Shown here: positions 1 to 9,568 of the stretch, piece after piece | How the letters are laid out: each line of letters begins with the position of its first letter | Position numbering within the stretch: position 1 is the stretch's first letter | Assembly: GCA_002946415.1 (NCBI GenBank) | Contig: NJPS01000051.1 | Location: 980,001-1,044,000 of the forward strand | DNA length: 64,000 nucleotides | Source of the DNA: Rutstroemia sp. NJR-2017a BVV2 | Taxonomy: Eukaryota; Ascomycota; Leotiomycetes; Helotiales; Rutstroemiaceae | Direction: 5' to 3' | Program-made: the position numbers and the translations under genes | The notes under the pieces: generated by a model | The model's input: the letters and a program-made list of their open reading frames with translations, nothing else | What the model was told of the DNA's origin: nothing | The model's database searches: none

Positions 1-1759
1 TGATCTATCTACCAACCTTCCGGAATCCATCATCCATTCATGGAGTCATCATCTCGTATATCCATCGGGAGACCTACCTCTCTGGTACATCCGACGGCAT
101 GCCTACCCAACTGCACAAAGCACGTACGGGATGGCTGGATTACGGGTAAGCTAGGGAAGGGAAGGATTTGTTGGATGACATCGGGTAGCAAAGAAGCATA
201 ATATTACTACAAGCCAGGGAGCTAACAATCTGGTGAGATGCAAATGGATATGCAAATGCAGTCTTGTATAAGCCGCGGTTGCACAGTGGCAGGCAGATCA
301 CATTCATTCAGAGACCCAGGCACTCGGCGGGCAGCAGAGAAAGAGTTATATTATTTCTTCCTTCGCTCACCGATCCTTCCAATCACCAAGTGTGACGGCC
401 TCTCTCGAAGCGAACATAGCATACATACAATACATACATACATACATGAAGCGCAGCCAGTGCTACAACAGCACATCCCACCGCAACCTACATACACCAT
501 CTAGCCATACCTTCGTACTTGCACCAAAGACATTCAGATGTGAGGTAAGAGGGTGACATGAATGACACTCTGCCCTACTACATTCCTGATCTTCACCACA
601 TGGAAGACCGCCCAGATGTCGTTGAGACGCCATGATTTGCTCAGTGCACTGAGCCATTACTGACTCGCGTTTTGCAGAATATGCGCTCATCCAGAAACAG
701 TAAAGGGCATGTGTCTGTGAGGAACGGCATGGGATTGCATAGTCTGATATGATTTTGCGATGTGCTAAGGTATATACCGTGCTGTATTACCTGCCTGCGT
801 AAAATCCTAGGAGAAAGGGCCGGGAAAGAAACTGTTCCGGCAATACTGCTATTCCCCTTCCTGCATCTTTGCCTCTTTCCTACTACCTCTTTACCTAAGT
901 TGATTGAAGCTCGTGTCGCATTATTCGTCGGCGTGTAACTGTATGTAGACATCTCAATCCCTCCCCACTGTCCCAAAGAGCATAAAATGATCGGTGCGGG
1001 GTAAAAATGACCACTTCAACCCTTTCCTCCCGAAATACAGCCAGCAGACATTCGTCATATACTTACTTTATGTACGTTTCCGCCGACTGCAGGACGGTAG
1101 CACATATACGTGAGCACAAGACCACACAAGATATCAGAGCATGGAGTTCCAGAGATCCCATAGATGAGGCTGGGATGCGAAAAAGCTTGTCTTTTCGTCT
1201 TTTTCTCTTCCTCCCACCTTTTTTTTCCCCGGCTTGGATCTCGGGGAGAAGGGGACGGGGAAAGAGAAAGAAATGCTAGACGGGAATCCTGGCATGTTTG
1301 GATCGGTTTTTGTCACACAGAAATAATTTTGTTTCATCATGGTGTCAGCGTTTGCAGTAGGTTCAGCCGGTTCCATGTCATGGGCTTATGGTTGAGATCA
1401 AGCGGGTCAAGCCGATCCGAATCTTCGAAAGAAAAAGCATCTGTGAAAGATTGATTCGGATAGTTCTTTTTTTGGTATCTTTGTTGTTTCTATTCTCCTA
1501 AGAGTTTGATCTTCCGCTCGGTGCTTGTGTCCATCTGGGCAACGGCTGAGACTTGTCAGTGTTGTCACTGTAACATTAAACATTGCTATTTATATCTCCT
1601 TAGGTAAGAAGACAGAATCTGTACTGTACCTGCCCAGGTTTACTTTAGGGTACGTTCGTACTTCGTACAGTCCATCGCAAGCAAATCAAATTCGAAAGCC
1701 CGCTGCGGCCCCCACAATAGCCACGCAAGCCAAGAGAGCTTCTTCGCATCCCCGATCCA
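1..1759. other. gene-free left edge
   Basis: No reading frame here has convincing coding character. The longest frames, of about 75-110 codons, overlap on both strands and lack recognisable domains or coherent splice signals. The right part, from about 1525, lies downstream of MND1 and may include its 3' UTR. It may also contain regulatory DNA of a gene outside the window, but I see nothing specific. Confidence 0.5.
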
Positions 1760-2484
1760 CTAATTCGGAACCACCAGTTCTTTCAACCCCTCCCCGACGA
1801 CGTACTCCTCACCGCACGCTCGCAGCATGACTTCTCCAACCTGGGCTCGATCTCCGGTCACACTGATAAGGAACGCTTCCAAGGCCTCGAGGTTGTCGGT
1901 CCACCTCAAAGCGCTTTCGCGGAGCTTGTTCGCGGCCTCCACTTTCCGCATGACCTCTGCGGGATCGCTGTCGCTGTAGAGAGCCAGTTCCTTTTCCAGA
2001 GCTGCGTTTTCCTGAACGAGAGCGTGGTGCGCTTCTGTTAAGGCTTTTCTATCCATTCCATCATCCTCGAGCATTTCGTCGTCATTCTGACGCTTCGCCA
2101 TCTCCTCTTCAATCTGCTGCTCTGCTTCTGCGATCGTGGCTAGAAGTTTACTCTCCTCGTCTTTCAATTTGTTGATCATGTTTTCCTTGCTCTTCTTCGT
2201 GTCGGATGTAAATGACCAGTACCAATTGCCACTGCCAATCTTTTCCACCCGGATCAAGTTGTCGTCTGTGAGCGCTTGGATGTAATCTTTTACTTGCATG
2301 CCGTTGATCGACCCAACGGAGGGAAGTAACTTTTCGAGTTCTTTGAAGGAATAGACTCCCATTGTAGTTCGAAACCATTCAAGAATTTTCGCCTGCTTGG
2401 CTGCAGGCGGCAAGTTCTTGGGAGCCTATGCACGTCGTCAGCGTCGATCGTTTCATCTTTCGTTGGTTGAAGAACCCTCACCAT
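1760..2484 (-). CDS. MND1: Mnd1-like meiotic recombination protein
   Basis: Mnd1 pairs with Hop2 in the nucleus and helps Dmc1/Rad51 strand invasion between homologues in meiosis. My model is complement(join(1760..2425,2482..2484)), 222 aa. Exon 1 is only the ATG. A 56-bp intron (2426-2481, GTGAGG...CATAG) follows directly, and the protein begins MAPKNLPPAAKQAKILEW. The N-terminal 75 residues match the winged-helix DNA-binding part of Mnd1 (KILEWF, the VKDYIQALTDDNLI helix, then IGSGNWYWSF). Residues of roughly 85-150 form a Lys/Glu-rich coiled coil, where Hop2 binds in the family. Length is normal for Mnd1 (about 205-220 aa). An alternative start at the Met at 2411-2413 would need no intron but would lose the conserved N-terminal residues. 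Identification is by family pattern and is confident. Confidence 0.88.
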
Positions 2485-3073
2485 CTTTTCCTTTTTTGGT
2501 GAACTTTTTGCTTGTTCTCTATTTTTATACTAATGATTCAACATTGATGTTTTGGAGGATGTTTGATAATGAATATGGGGAGTTTCGATCTTTGACATGG
2601 AGGTGAGTGAGGTGATGTTAAGTTGTGGTGAGGGAGGTGTGTGCGGATCTAGAGGAGAATGAATGGACAACTTCACTTTTAGTAGTGATGTCGAATATGA
2701 ATAGTATAGCCCAAAACGAACACTGGATCTTCGGCTTGGAAAAAGCAGGCCGATTTGTAGCATGGGCGCTCGGTGTAGAAAGATATTTGGATAAGGAAAA
2801 TATTATAATCTCTTAGAGTCTTTAGGATATTTGTTCAATAATATCCCAAAGATATTCAATATCTTAGGGCTTTTTAGATATTCATATAGCAATAATAATT
2901 GGCTTCAACTTATTATCCTAAACCGGCCGGTTTTTCTAAGCCGATGAGACTGGGTAACTACGTGAAGAAATATGTACTCGATAGACATCGATTTGGAGAT
3001 TGGTGAAGGTGGAATGGAGCGTTATATTCCAATTCAGGTCTTCTTATCAATTTTACCACCTTCCTGCACTCTA
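2485..3073. other. AT-rich intergenic
   Basis: This is the MND1 upstream region and the 3' side of the MFS gene. Between about 2780 and 2960 it is AT-rich, with several imperfect copies of GATATT/AATATC and a short palindrome (ACCGGCCGGT) near 2922. No coding signal is seen. Confidence 0.4.
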
Positions 3074-5285
3074 TCACTCAACCTTCTCAACATGCTCCGC
3101 ATCCACCGCTTCCTCCTTCAACGCCTTCTCCTTAACTGTATCCATCTTTCCCACCAACGCCTTATCCCCCTCAATAATCAAAGCCACATCCTCCAAACTC
3201 GTGCCCATCGTCTCTGGACACGCAAAATACACCACCACGAACTCAACCGCTATCCACCCTACATAGAAAAAGTAAAACTTCCATCCAAACCTATCTAGAC
3301 CCAACGGATTCACGTACGTGTTGAACGCACCTGCCAGACCAGTGATCAGCCAGAACAAAGATATGCCTTTGGCGCGCATGCTGTAGGGGAGAATCTCCAC
3401 CACGTAGACCATCATGGCGCCGGTCCATCCGAGATTGTGAACGCCGCTGTAGAGGTAGATGAAAGCGACGGATGCGTAGGATGCGGATTTGGATTTTGTG
3501 TACGTGAATACACCGGTGAGGATGGTGATTATGGTGAAGACGAGCCACATGAGGGCCATGGACCAGAGGAGAAGGGGACGACGACCGACACGGGCGGGGA
3601 GGACTGGGGTTAGGTAGTGTTAGTTGTGGGTCACATTACGGCTAGAATAGCTATCATGGGAACTCGTTATGGGCAGAAGGACCGGAGGATACATTGGGCT
3701 TACGGAAAAGGATCGGAAGTGAAGAACCATAACTACTTACAAGCAAAGCCAACAGAGCATGCGAAAGAAAACATTGATGAGGTTGCAGTGATGAGGGTTT
3801 GTTGAAACGTAGACTTAATGCCAACATCATTAAGCATCTTAAGTCCGAACGTTAGCACGTCAACATGACGAAGCGGGGATTAGATAAACATACCGTATGC
3901 AAGTAATAGCTCACAACTCCGTTACCTGACCACTGCTTGCAAATACCGAACCACTATCACAATCAAGGGATTAGTATGTCGTTCTCGCACTATATCTGAC
4001 GCCTCGCGCCTCTCTCACAGGCCCCCACAGAGAAAGGCAACCTACAATCATAATGCCTGCCCTCCATAAATTCCCTCTCCCCTTTATCAATTCCCTCCAC
4101 CTCGTCTTGTTCGCCGCTATCTCCATCTCAATCGTGCCTACAATTTCGCGGAACTCAAACTGCACGACTTCGTCCTCGCGATCGCCATTCGCATGGTACT
4201 TGGCGAGTAAATCTAGCGCTGCTTCTTCACGACCTTTGCTTACGAGCCACCGCGGGGACTCGGGGAGGAAGAAGATTCCCAAGGCTTGGAGGAGAGATGG
4301 GAGAGCTTGGAATATGGAGGGAATGCGCCAGGACCAGGTGGAGTTAAGGCGGAATGTTCCTGTGATATTGGTGAAGGGTTAGCTAGTGGAAGGAGAGGAA
4401 AGAGGAGGAAGAGTGGTAGAAACCAGGAAGGGACTTACCAAATGTTATCCAGGCAGCAATGATTGATCCCATGGAGTATTGTGTGTTTGAAAGCGCAGTA
4501 GCGGTTGCACGGTGATCTATATACAGGAGTTAGTAAGCCCTAGTGTTAAATGGGTTATCTGAATTGCATATTTCACTTACCTGGATATGCCAATTCTGCA
4601 ACCAACACTGGCCCGATGGCGCCAACTACCACTCCACCTATACCGAGAAGTAATCGACCTACAATGAACATACCCGCTATAGTAGCGACAGATTAGTATA
4701 ACTCTCTTCTAATGTTTATAACATCCCTGTATCGTGCTGTGCCAGCACCGAAGTCAAGCAATACCAAGTGGAAGAACCATGAGACTCGCCTTCTACAGCA
4801 CCAGTGCAAAGCGCCGTCCCGATGACCGCTACCACACTTCCAAAGAACATTGCCATTCTCCTTCCAAACCTATCACTCAACGGCGTAATGAAGAACACTC
4901 CTAGAACATTCCCTACCCAATAGCTAGCCGACATAATTCCCAAGAGCGAGCCATGCGGATTATGGAATTCTATTTATCGTTAGCATTCAAACTCTTCTAT
5001 GACTGCGCAGATTTGAGAAAAGACGAAAAGAACATCAAGTTCAGTCATGAGATAAGGTGGGACAGATAGAAACCCTTATTTACCACTCTGCCAACTCTTT
5101 AACTGCTGCACATTGTTAATTAGAGAAGCATCGTAGCCCTGAACATACTCGCTCATCAACGGGATGAAAATGAGGAAGTTGAGGGTACGAAGACCTCGGT
5201 CATTCCACCAGTGGCCGCGTTTATTCGTTAGTGGAGAAGAAGAGGACAGAATTTGCGCGTTGACTTTGGGAGCCGGTGCGAACAT
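3074..5285 (-). CDS. MFS sugar/lactose-permease-like transporter
   Basis: This is a plasma-membrane hexose/disaccharide-type transporter of the Sugar_tr family, with twelve predicted membrane helices. The model has eight exons: 5285-5084, 4969-4778, 4676-4581, 4516-4439, 4359-4019, 3935-3894, 3837-3741 and 3603-3074. The exon sum gives 525 aa, a normal length for the family. Diagnostic motifs are YVQGYDASLINN in helix 1, SDRFGRRMAMFFGS in loop 2-3, FFLPESPRWLVSKGREEAA in the central loop, QWSGNGVVSYYL in helix 7, and FACPETMGTSLEDV after helix 12. The start is the ATG before FAPAPKVNAQ. Seven junctions are clean, but the exon 2 donor is weak (GTTCTT at 4777; GTGCTG at 4801 also keeps frame). 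It is divergent from the BNR_4 gene, 604 bp apart, which suggests shared regulation in polysaccharide use. The substrate cannot be told from sequence. Confidence 0.85.
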
Positions 5286-5889
5286 GTTGATGAGCTCTCA
5301 CTGCAACGATACATAAAAAGTATTCAGGGCGAGGACTCAGAGAAGTAAAGACTTGTGGGCAGTTTGGGATTGTATACCTGTTCCTACTGCATCGTGAGGC
5401 TTTCACCTAGCAAGACTATCAAGGTAAGTAGACGTGGGGATGCATTATCAACCTGCAGCATAGCACAACACTGACCCAATACGAACGCAGATCCATCCAT
5501 CAAAAGTAGCAACGACATGCACGCGACAATAGCATCGCTAACCAATAGGGTTCGTTGCGCTTGTTGGTGGTGGTGGGGGTACCTGGGGTATGGTGCAATG
5601 CGGGGTAGGTTTCGGGAGTTGATGCGCCGATGGGCAATCATGCTGTGGGATAGGTGGAATAAGTCGAGCGAGACTTTGCTGAAAGCTTACTTTAACGTTG
5701 GGCTCGGGATGGTAATTTATTGCAGGGTCTTGAGATGTACTTTTTGCTGTGAGAATAATCCGCCAACGAAGACTTGACGCCACGCCTCATTCTTGTTTCG
5801 GGAAGTCATCTCGTCAGTATCTTACCTCGGGCGGCAATAGATAAGAATCACCAATCGACTTCGAAGTGGACGTATTGTGAACATCGACC
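5286..5889. promoter_or_regulatory. divergent intergenic between transporter and BNR_4 gene
   Basis: These 604 bp separate two start codons pointing away from each other, so they should hold both promoters. ORFs here are short and overlap on both strands. I could not identify a specific operator or a clear TATA box. Confidence 0.4.
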
Positions 5890-7396
5890 ATGCTCACTGA
5901 TCCTGTTATATCTGTGCTCGGGCGAGACCCGAGCAGGCAGCACAGAATAAACTCGAACTCATTTCAACAAAATGCCATCACAACGATTAGGGGGTACCAA
6001 TATGTTGCGTATTATACGGATCATCCAAATGCCACAAAACCAAACGCTTGTATTGCCAATCTGGGCCGAAGGAAAATTGGCGCGTCGGGAAGCGATGTAA
6101 ACCAACAATGGGAGACTATCTCCTTTGACGACTATGAGCAGACTGGTGATGATGGCCACAATATCATCTCTGTCGGTATTTGTAAGGGAGATGGTAGTAT
6201 ACACTTGTCATTTGACCAGCATTGTGTGGCGTGAGTTATGTAAATAGCACTGGCGTATCTGAACCGGTACTAATGAGGAGTAGGCTGAAATTCAGGATTG
6301 CAACGACTCCAGCATCCGAGAACGATTCTTGGAATGCATCGATCTTTTCCTCAATTCAGGACTATCTCCCTGGTCTTCCACATCTCGAACAGATGGATGA
6401 GGTCACGTATCCAAGATTCGTAAATGTAGATGATGACCTCTTACTGACGTATCGGATTGGCGAGTAAGTGTGTAGTTACGCAATGGCGAAGAAGCAAGCT
6501 GATGATGAACTAGGGCAGGCCTGGGATCGGATATCCTCTACAAATACTCAGCAGAAACCCACAGATACACCTACTTAGGCCAGTATCTCACAGGTGTAAA
6601 GAATAGTCCATACATAAATGGATTAGACTTCCGGAATTCACGCCTTCACATGTCCTGGTGCTACCGCAATTTTGTCCAATTTGCTGCTGGAACCGGGCCA
6701 GATGCTCACAAACAGCAAGCAGGACCCAACGGACCCGAAAATAACCACGACCTTAGTTACGCCTACTCGGACGATGCAGGAAAAACATGGAAGAATTCAG
6801 AAGGCGAAACTATCGCCATACTCAATGGAGAACCCAAAGTTGATGCAGCAAACACCATCTTGCCAACCTCAAATGCTAGAGTCTTCGAGATCCCCATGGG
6901 AAGCGGGATTCTGAATCAAGAAGCCCAGACAGTAGATTGGGAAGGGGGTTTCTGGGCCCTTAACAGGGAGAATACGTCTGGCGAGCAACAGTGGATACTC
7001 TACCATCGTGATAAAACAGGTGAAATTCCATTGATTCTGATCTGCAAATGGCAGCTCTAACACTGAACAGGAAAATGGGCAAAACACGCTGTGCCCGCCA
7101 AGTCCACACCCACAGTAAGAGGCTCAAGAGCAAGTATCTGTGCTGATAGGAAAAACAACGTCTATCTCATTCTACCAGGCAACACGGACTCAAGCCTCAG
7201 CATAATCAAAACTCTAAAAGGAGACGAGGAAATAAGTTTTGAACTGGTATGGAGTGGTGAAGGCTACGATGGCGAGCCTTTGATAGACATTCATAGGTTG
7301 GAAGACAGCGACAGTTTGTCAATCTTCACGAGAACAGATGTGAAGGAAGATGGTCATCGAGATGTTGTCGTACTTAACTTCGATTTGACAACGTAG
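5890..7396 (+). CDS. BNR_4-type beta-propeller protein, likely polysaccharide-active
   Basis: The model is join(5890..6230,6284..6463,6514..7019,7071..7396), 450 aa. All three introns (about 50 bp) have good GT/AG ends and preserve frame. The protein resembles the 'BNR repeat-containing family member' group: residues of about 88-119 contain GHNIISVGICKGDG, IHLSFDQH (104-111) and the following LKFR, a typical family signature. Further blades show YPRFVNVDDDLLLTYRIGE, ILYKYS, LHMSWCYR, and AYSDDAGKTWKNSEG (an Asp-box-like element). The fold is expected to be a seven-bladed propeller. Family members include polysaccharide lyases, so a carbohydrate-degrading role is plausible; rhamnose-glucuronate lyase (PL42) is one candidate I cannot confirm. 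I see no signal peptide at the chosen start, so it may be cytosolic or an upstream exon may be missing. The divergent sugar-type transporter supports a sugar-catabolic role. Confidence 0.8.
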
Positions 7397-7918
7397 GCGA
7401 CATCACTTTCTTTCCGGAGCCGAGTGTATGACTCCCAATGTCGTCGCTCCACTTGGATATAGTTTCTTTTACTGAGAGGCACGAAAAGTAGAATAGAATG
7501 ACATACACATGACAGAATTCTGATGTTCCACAAGTGCCTCGAAAGCAGCGGGGTCTGGCCGAACCAGAGAGCGGGGAACCTGCAGCGGCAAGAGACGGAG
7601 GCTTTCTTCTGACTCGTAGTAGGCGAATATGTTGACCGACTACCTCCAAGTCAGATGCCTTCTGCGTTGGTGCAGTATCACGTAGTATGTTCAAATGACG
7701 AGTTGTCTTTAGTCCATAGATGTCTTATGTGCTGTCCTTATCTGAACCAAAAGTGTGTTAAACAAGAAACGGAGGTCCGGCAACGAGGAGCTTGATAGAG
7801 CTTATACTCTTAGTGCCTCAGGCAAGAAAACATTCGACTTTGATGTTCTGCCAAAAAAAGATAAAATTTTGAGACTGCTAACAAGCCTACGACACCCAAA
7901 AAGTGGACAGATGGATCG
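7397..7918. other. intergenic
   Basis: This short stretch between two same-strand genes shows no supported gene. It should contain the terminator of the BNR_4 gene and the promoter of DPH4. Confidence 0.4.
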
Positions 7919-8476
7919 ATGAGTTATACGCCTACTTACTACGAGATCCTGGATATCCCTCCAGCACTTCAGAATGAGCCAACCATTCCGGTAGCAACAC
8001 TGCGAAGTGCATATCGACGGGCCCTTCTGCAAAATCATCCAGACAAAGCTCAAGCAGGGACGAACGCACAGGCAAAACCGACAACTTATACCGTCGATCA
8101 GATATCTACAGCCTTTTCGCAATTATCAAACCCCAAACTACGAGCGCAATATGACCGGGAGCTGAGGTTGCAGAGTCGGTCTATGAATGGCTCAGAACAA
8201 AAGGCGGGCGAGACATTTCGCACAGGTGTGGAGATTGTGGATTTAGATGATTTAAATGCCGAAGAAGAAGACGGCATATGGTATAGAAGTTGCAGATGCG
8301 GTGAAGATCGAGGGTTCTTGATACGGGAACAAGATCTGGAAGAGGCGGCTGAGGATGGTGAAATCAGTGTAGGATGCAAAGGATGCAGTCTTTGGCTCAA
8401 GGTTCTCTTTGGTGTCATGGAAGATCTGCCGGACGATAAGGACTTGCATGTTTCGATGCAGGGGAACAAAGACTAG
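7919..8476 (+). CDS. DPH4: diphthamide biosynthesis protein 4 (J-domain, CSL zinc finger)
   Basis: This is an intronless 185-aa J-protein. Residues 5-82 form a J domain, with YYEILDIP at 7-14, HPDK at 40-43, and a helix ending NPKLRAQYDREL. Residues of roughly 100-160 form a CSL (DPH-type) zinc finger, with the four metal ligands C125, C127, C153 and C156 in the CxC...CxxC arrangement; the acidic linker contains the DLDDL element typical of the domain. In the known family (yeast Dph4/Jjj3, human DNAJC24) the protein supports the iron-sulfur radical enzyme Dph1-Dph2, which builds diphthamide on elongation factor 2. Length matches the family (about 150-180 aa). The ATG immediately precedes the J domain. 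Confidence 0.9.
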   Translation: MSYTPTYYEILDIPPALQNEPTIPVATLRSAYRRALLQNHPDKAQAGTNAQAKPTTYTVDQISTAFSQLSNPKLRAQYDRELRLQSRSMNGSEQKAGETFRTGVEIVDLDDLNAEEEDGIWYRSCRCGEDRGFLIREQDLEEAAEDGEISVGCKGCSLWLKVLFGVMEDLPDDKDLHVSMQGNKD

Positions 8477-9568
8477 GAATTCGCATTTTGATGTGGCAAA
8501 GTGGGAGAACAATAGGGACTGGGGGGCACAACAATGTGAAGCATGATTTGGCTGAAGTTGTTGCATTGAGCTGGCTCTCCGTCTGAGGAAGTCATGCCAC
8601 TCCACGAAAGGTGTCATTTGTAGGGTACTTGGTACAGGAGAATGCCGAGCTTTCTAGATAGTTTCTACCGACTCCGAGTAGTCAGATGCCATGTGATTCA
8701 AAAAGATGTGCCGTCTTCCTATGACTTCCAATCATAGCTCGAAAGCTACTGGTCGCCTCAAACTTGCGGTGTTGTAAGTTCTTCCTCTTGCAACAACCAA
8801 ATCATACAGTGTATATCCTCGGAGCACGTCAACACATCGTAGAGGTAGAAAGCGATTGATGTTGGACGAGCCGTTTAAGTTGCGTGCAGGAAGAAGAAGA
8901 AGGGAAGAAGGGAAAGAGGCGATCAGATCTGAGAAAAGCATGCTGTGTAACTCTCGTTTAACGTTACAACACCGCCTTTCCCCCGCTACACCGGAAAAAG
9001 CAGCTCGCATGGTGGATGGCCATAAAACCGTCAAAAACACTGCGTCGACTGCAGGGATCTTCCGAGAAAAAAGCTTTCGTTCCCTTGGTGTCGTACTCGA
9101 GCACTTTGGAATCTCACTCGCATTGCTAGTAAACTGCCACTGCCTGCCACTGCCAGCTGCGGCCAATGACCGTGTCATTCGTGTGAACTGGTGAGCCCTG
9201 AGCAATCCGAATCCAAGCATTCTGAGATTACAGAAGCACCACAAGTAGAGAGACCATCCGAGACCATACGAGACCATACGAGACCATACGAGTCCATACT
9301 TTCGAGGACGTCACCTGGTCAGATCGTCCTTGCCGTCCGCATTCTTCTCGGCCAATACCGTCGTCTCTTCCTCTCACCTCGACCCTTTTGCAAGGACCGG
9401 AGGACTAGTTTCTCATACCCCACCTTCCATATCCTCCGTAGTTCCTTCTCCCTGTGTCTATACCGCATAATCGCATACCGGTACCTACTTTGGCGTCTGG
9501 TGGCCTCTCCCCCTTCCCTTCCCTTCCCTCTCCCCCTTCCCCTTGCCCTCCACCTTCCCTCGCAATCA
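8477..9568. other. upstream region of aminopeptidase gene, CT-rich
   Basis: I see no supported gene; the open frames on both strands here are unrecognised. The right end holds a perfect 10-bp minisatellite (9251-9300) and a pyrimidine-rich tract (9508-9555, runs of CCCTT). The tract sits just before the mitochondrial start codon of the aminopeptidase, as CT tracts often do near fungal transcription starts. Confidence 0.4.
9251..9300 (+). repeat. 10-bp tandem repeat AGACCATACG, about 5 copies
   Basis: There are five adjacent decamers. The three middle copies are identical (AGACCATACG), and the first (AGACCATCCG) and last (AGTCCATACT) differ slightly. It lies about 270 bp upstream of the first aminopeptidase ATG, in the promoter or 5' UTR. 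Confidence 0.9.

Noticed and set aside
8732..9277. 181-codon minus ORF
   Set aside because: No domain is visible, and it runs through the aminopeptidase promoter and the edge of the decamer array; it is not supported.
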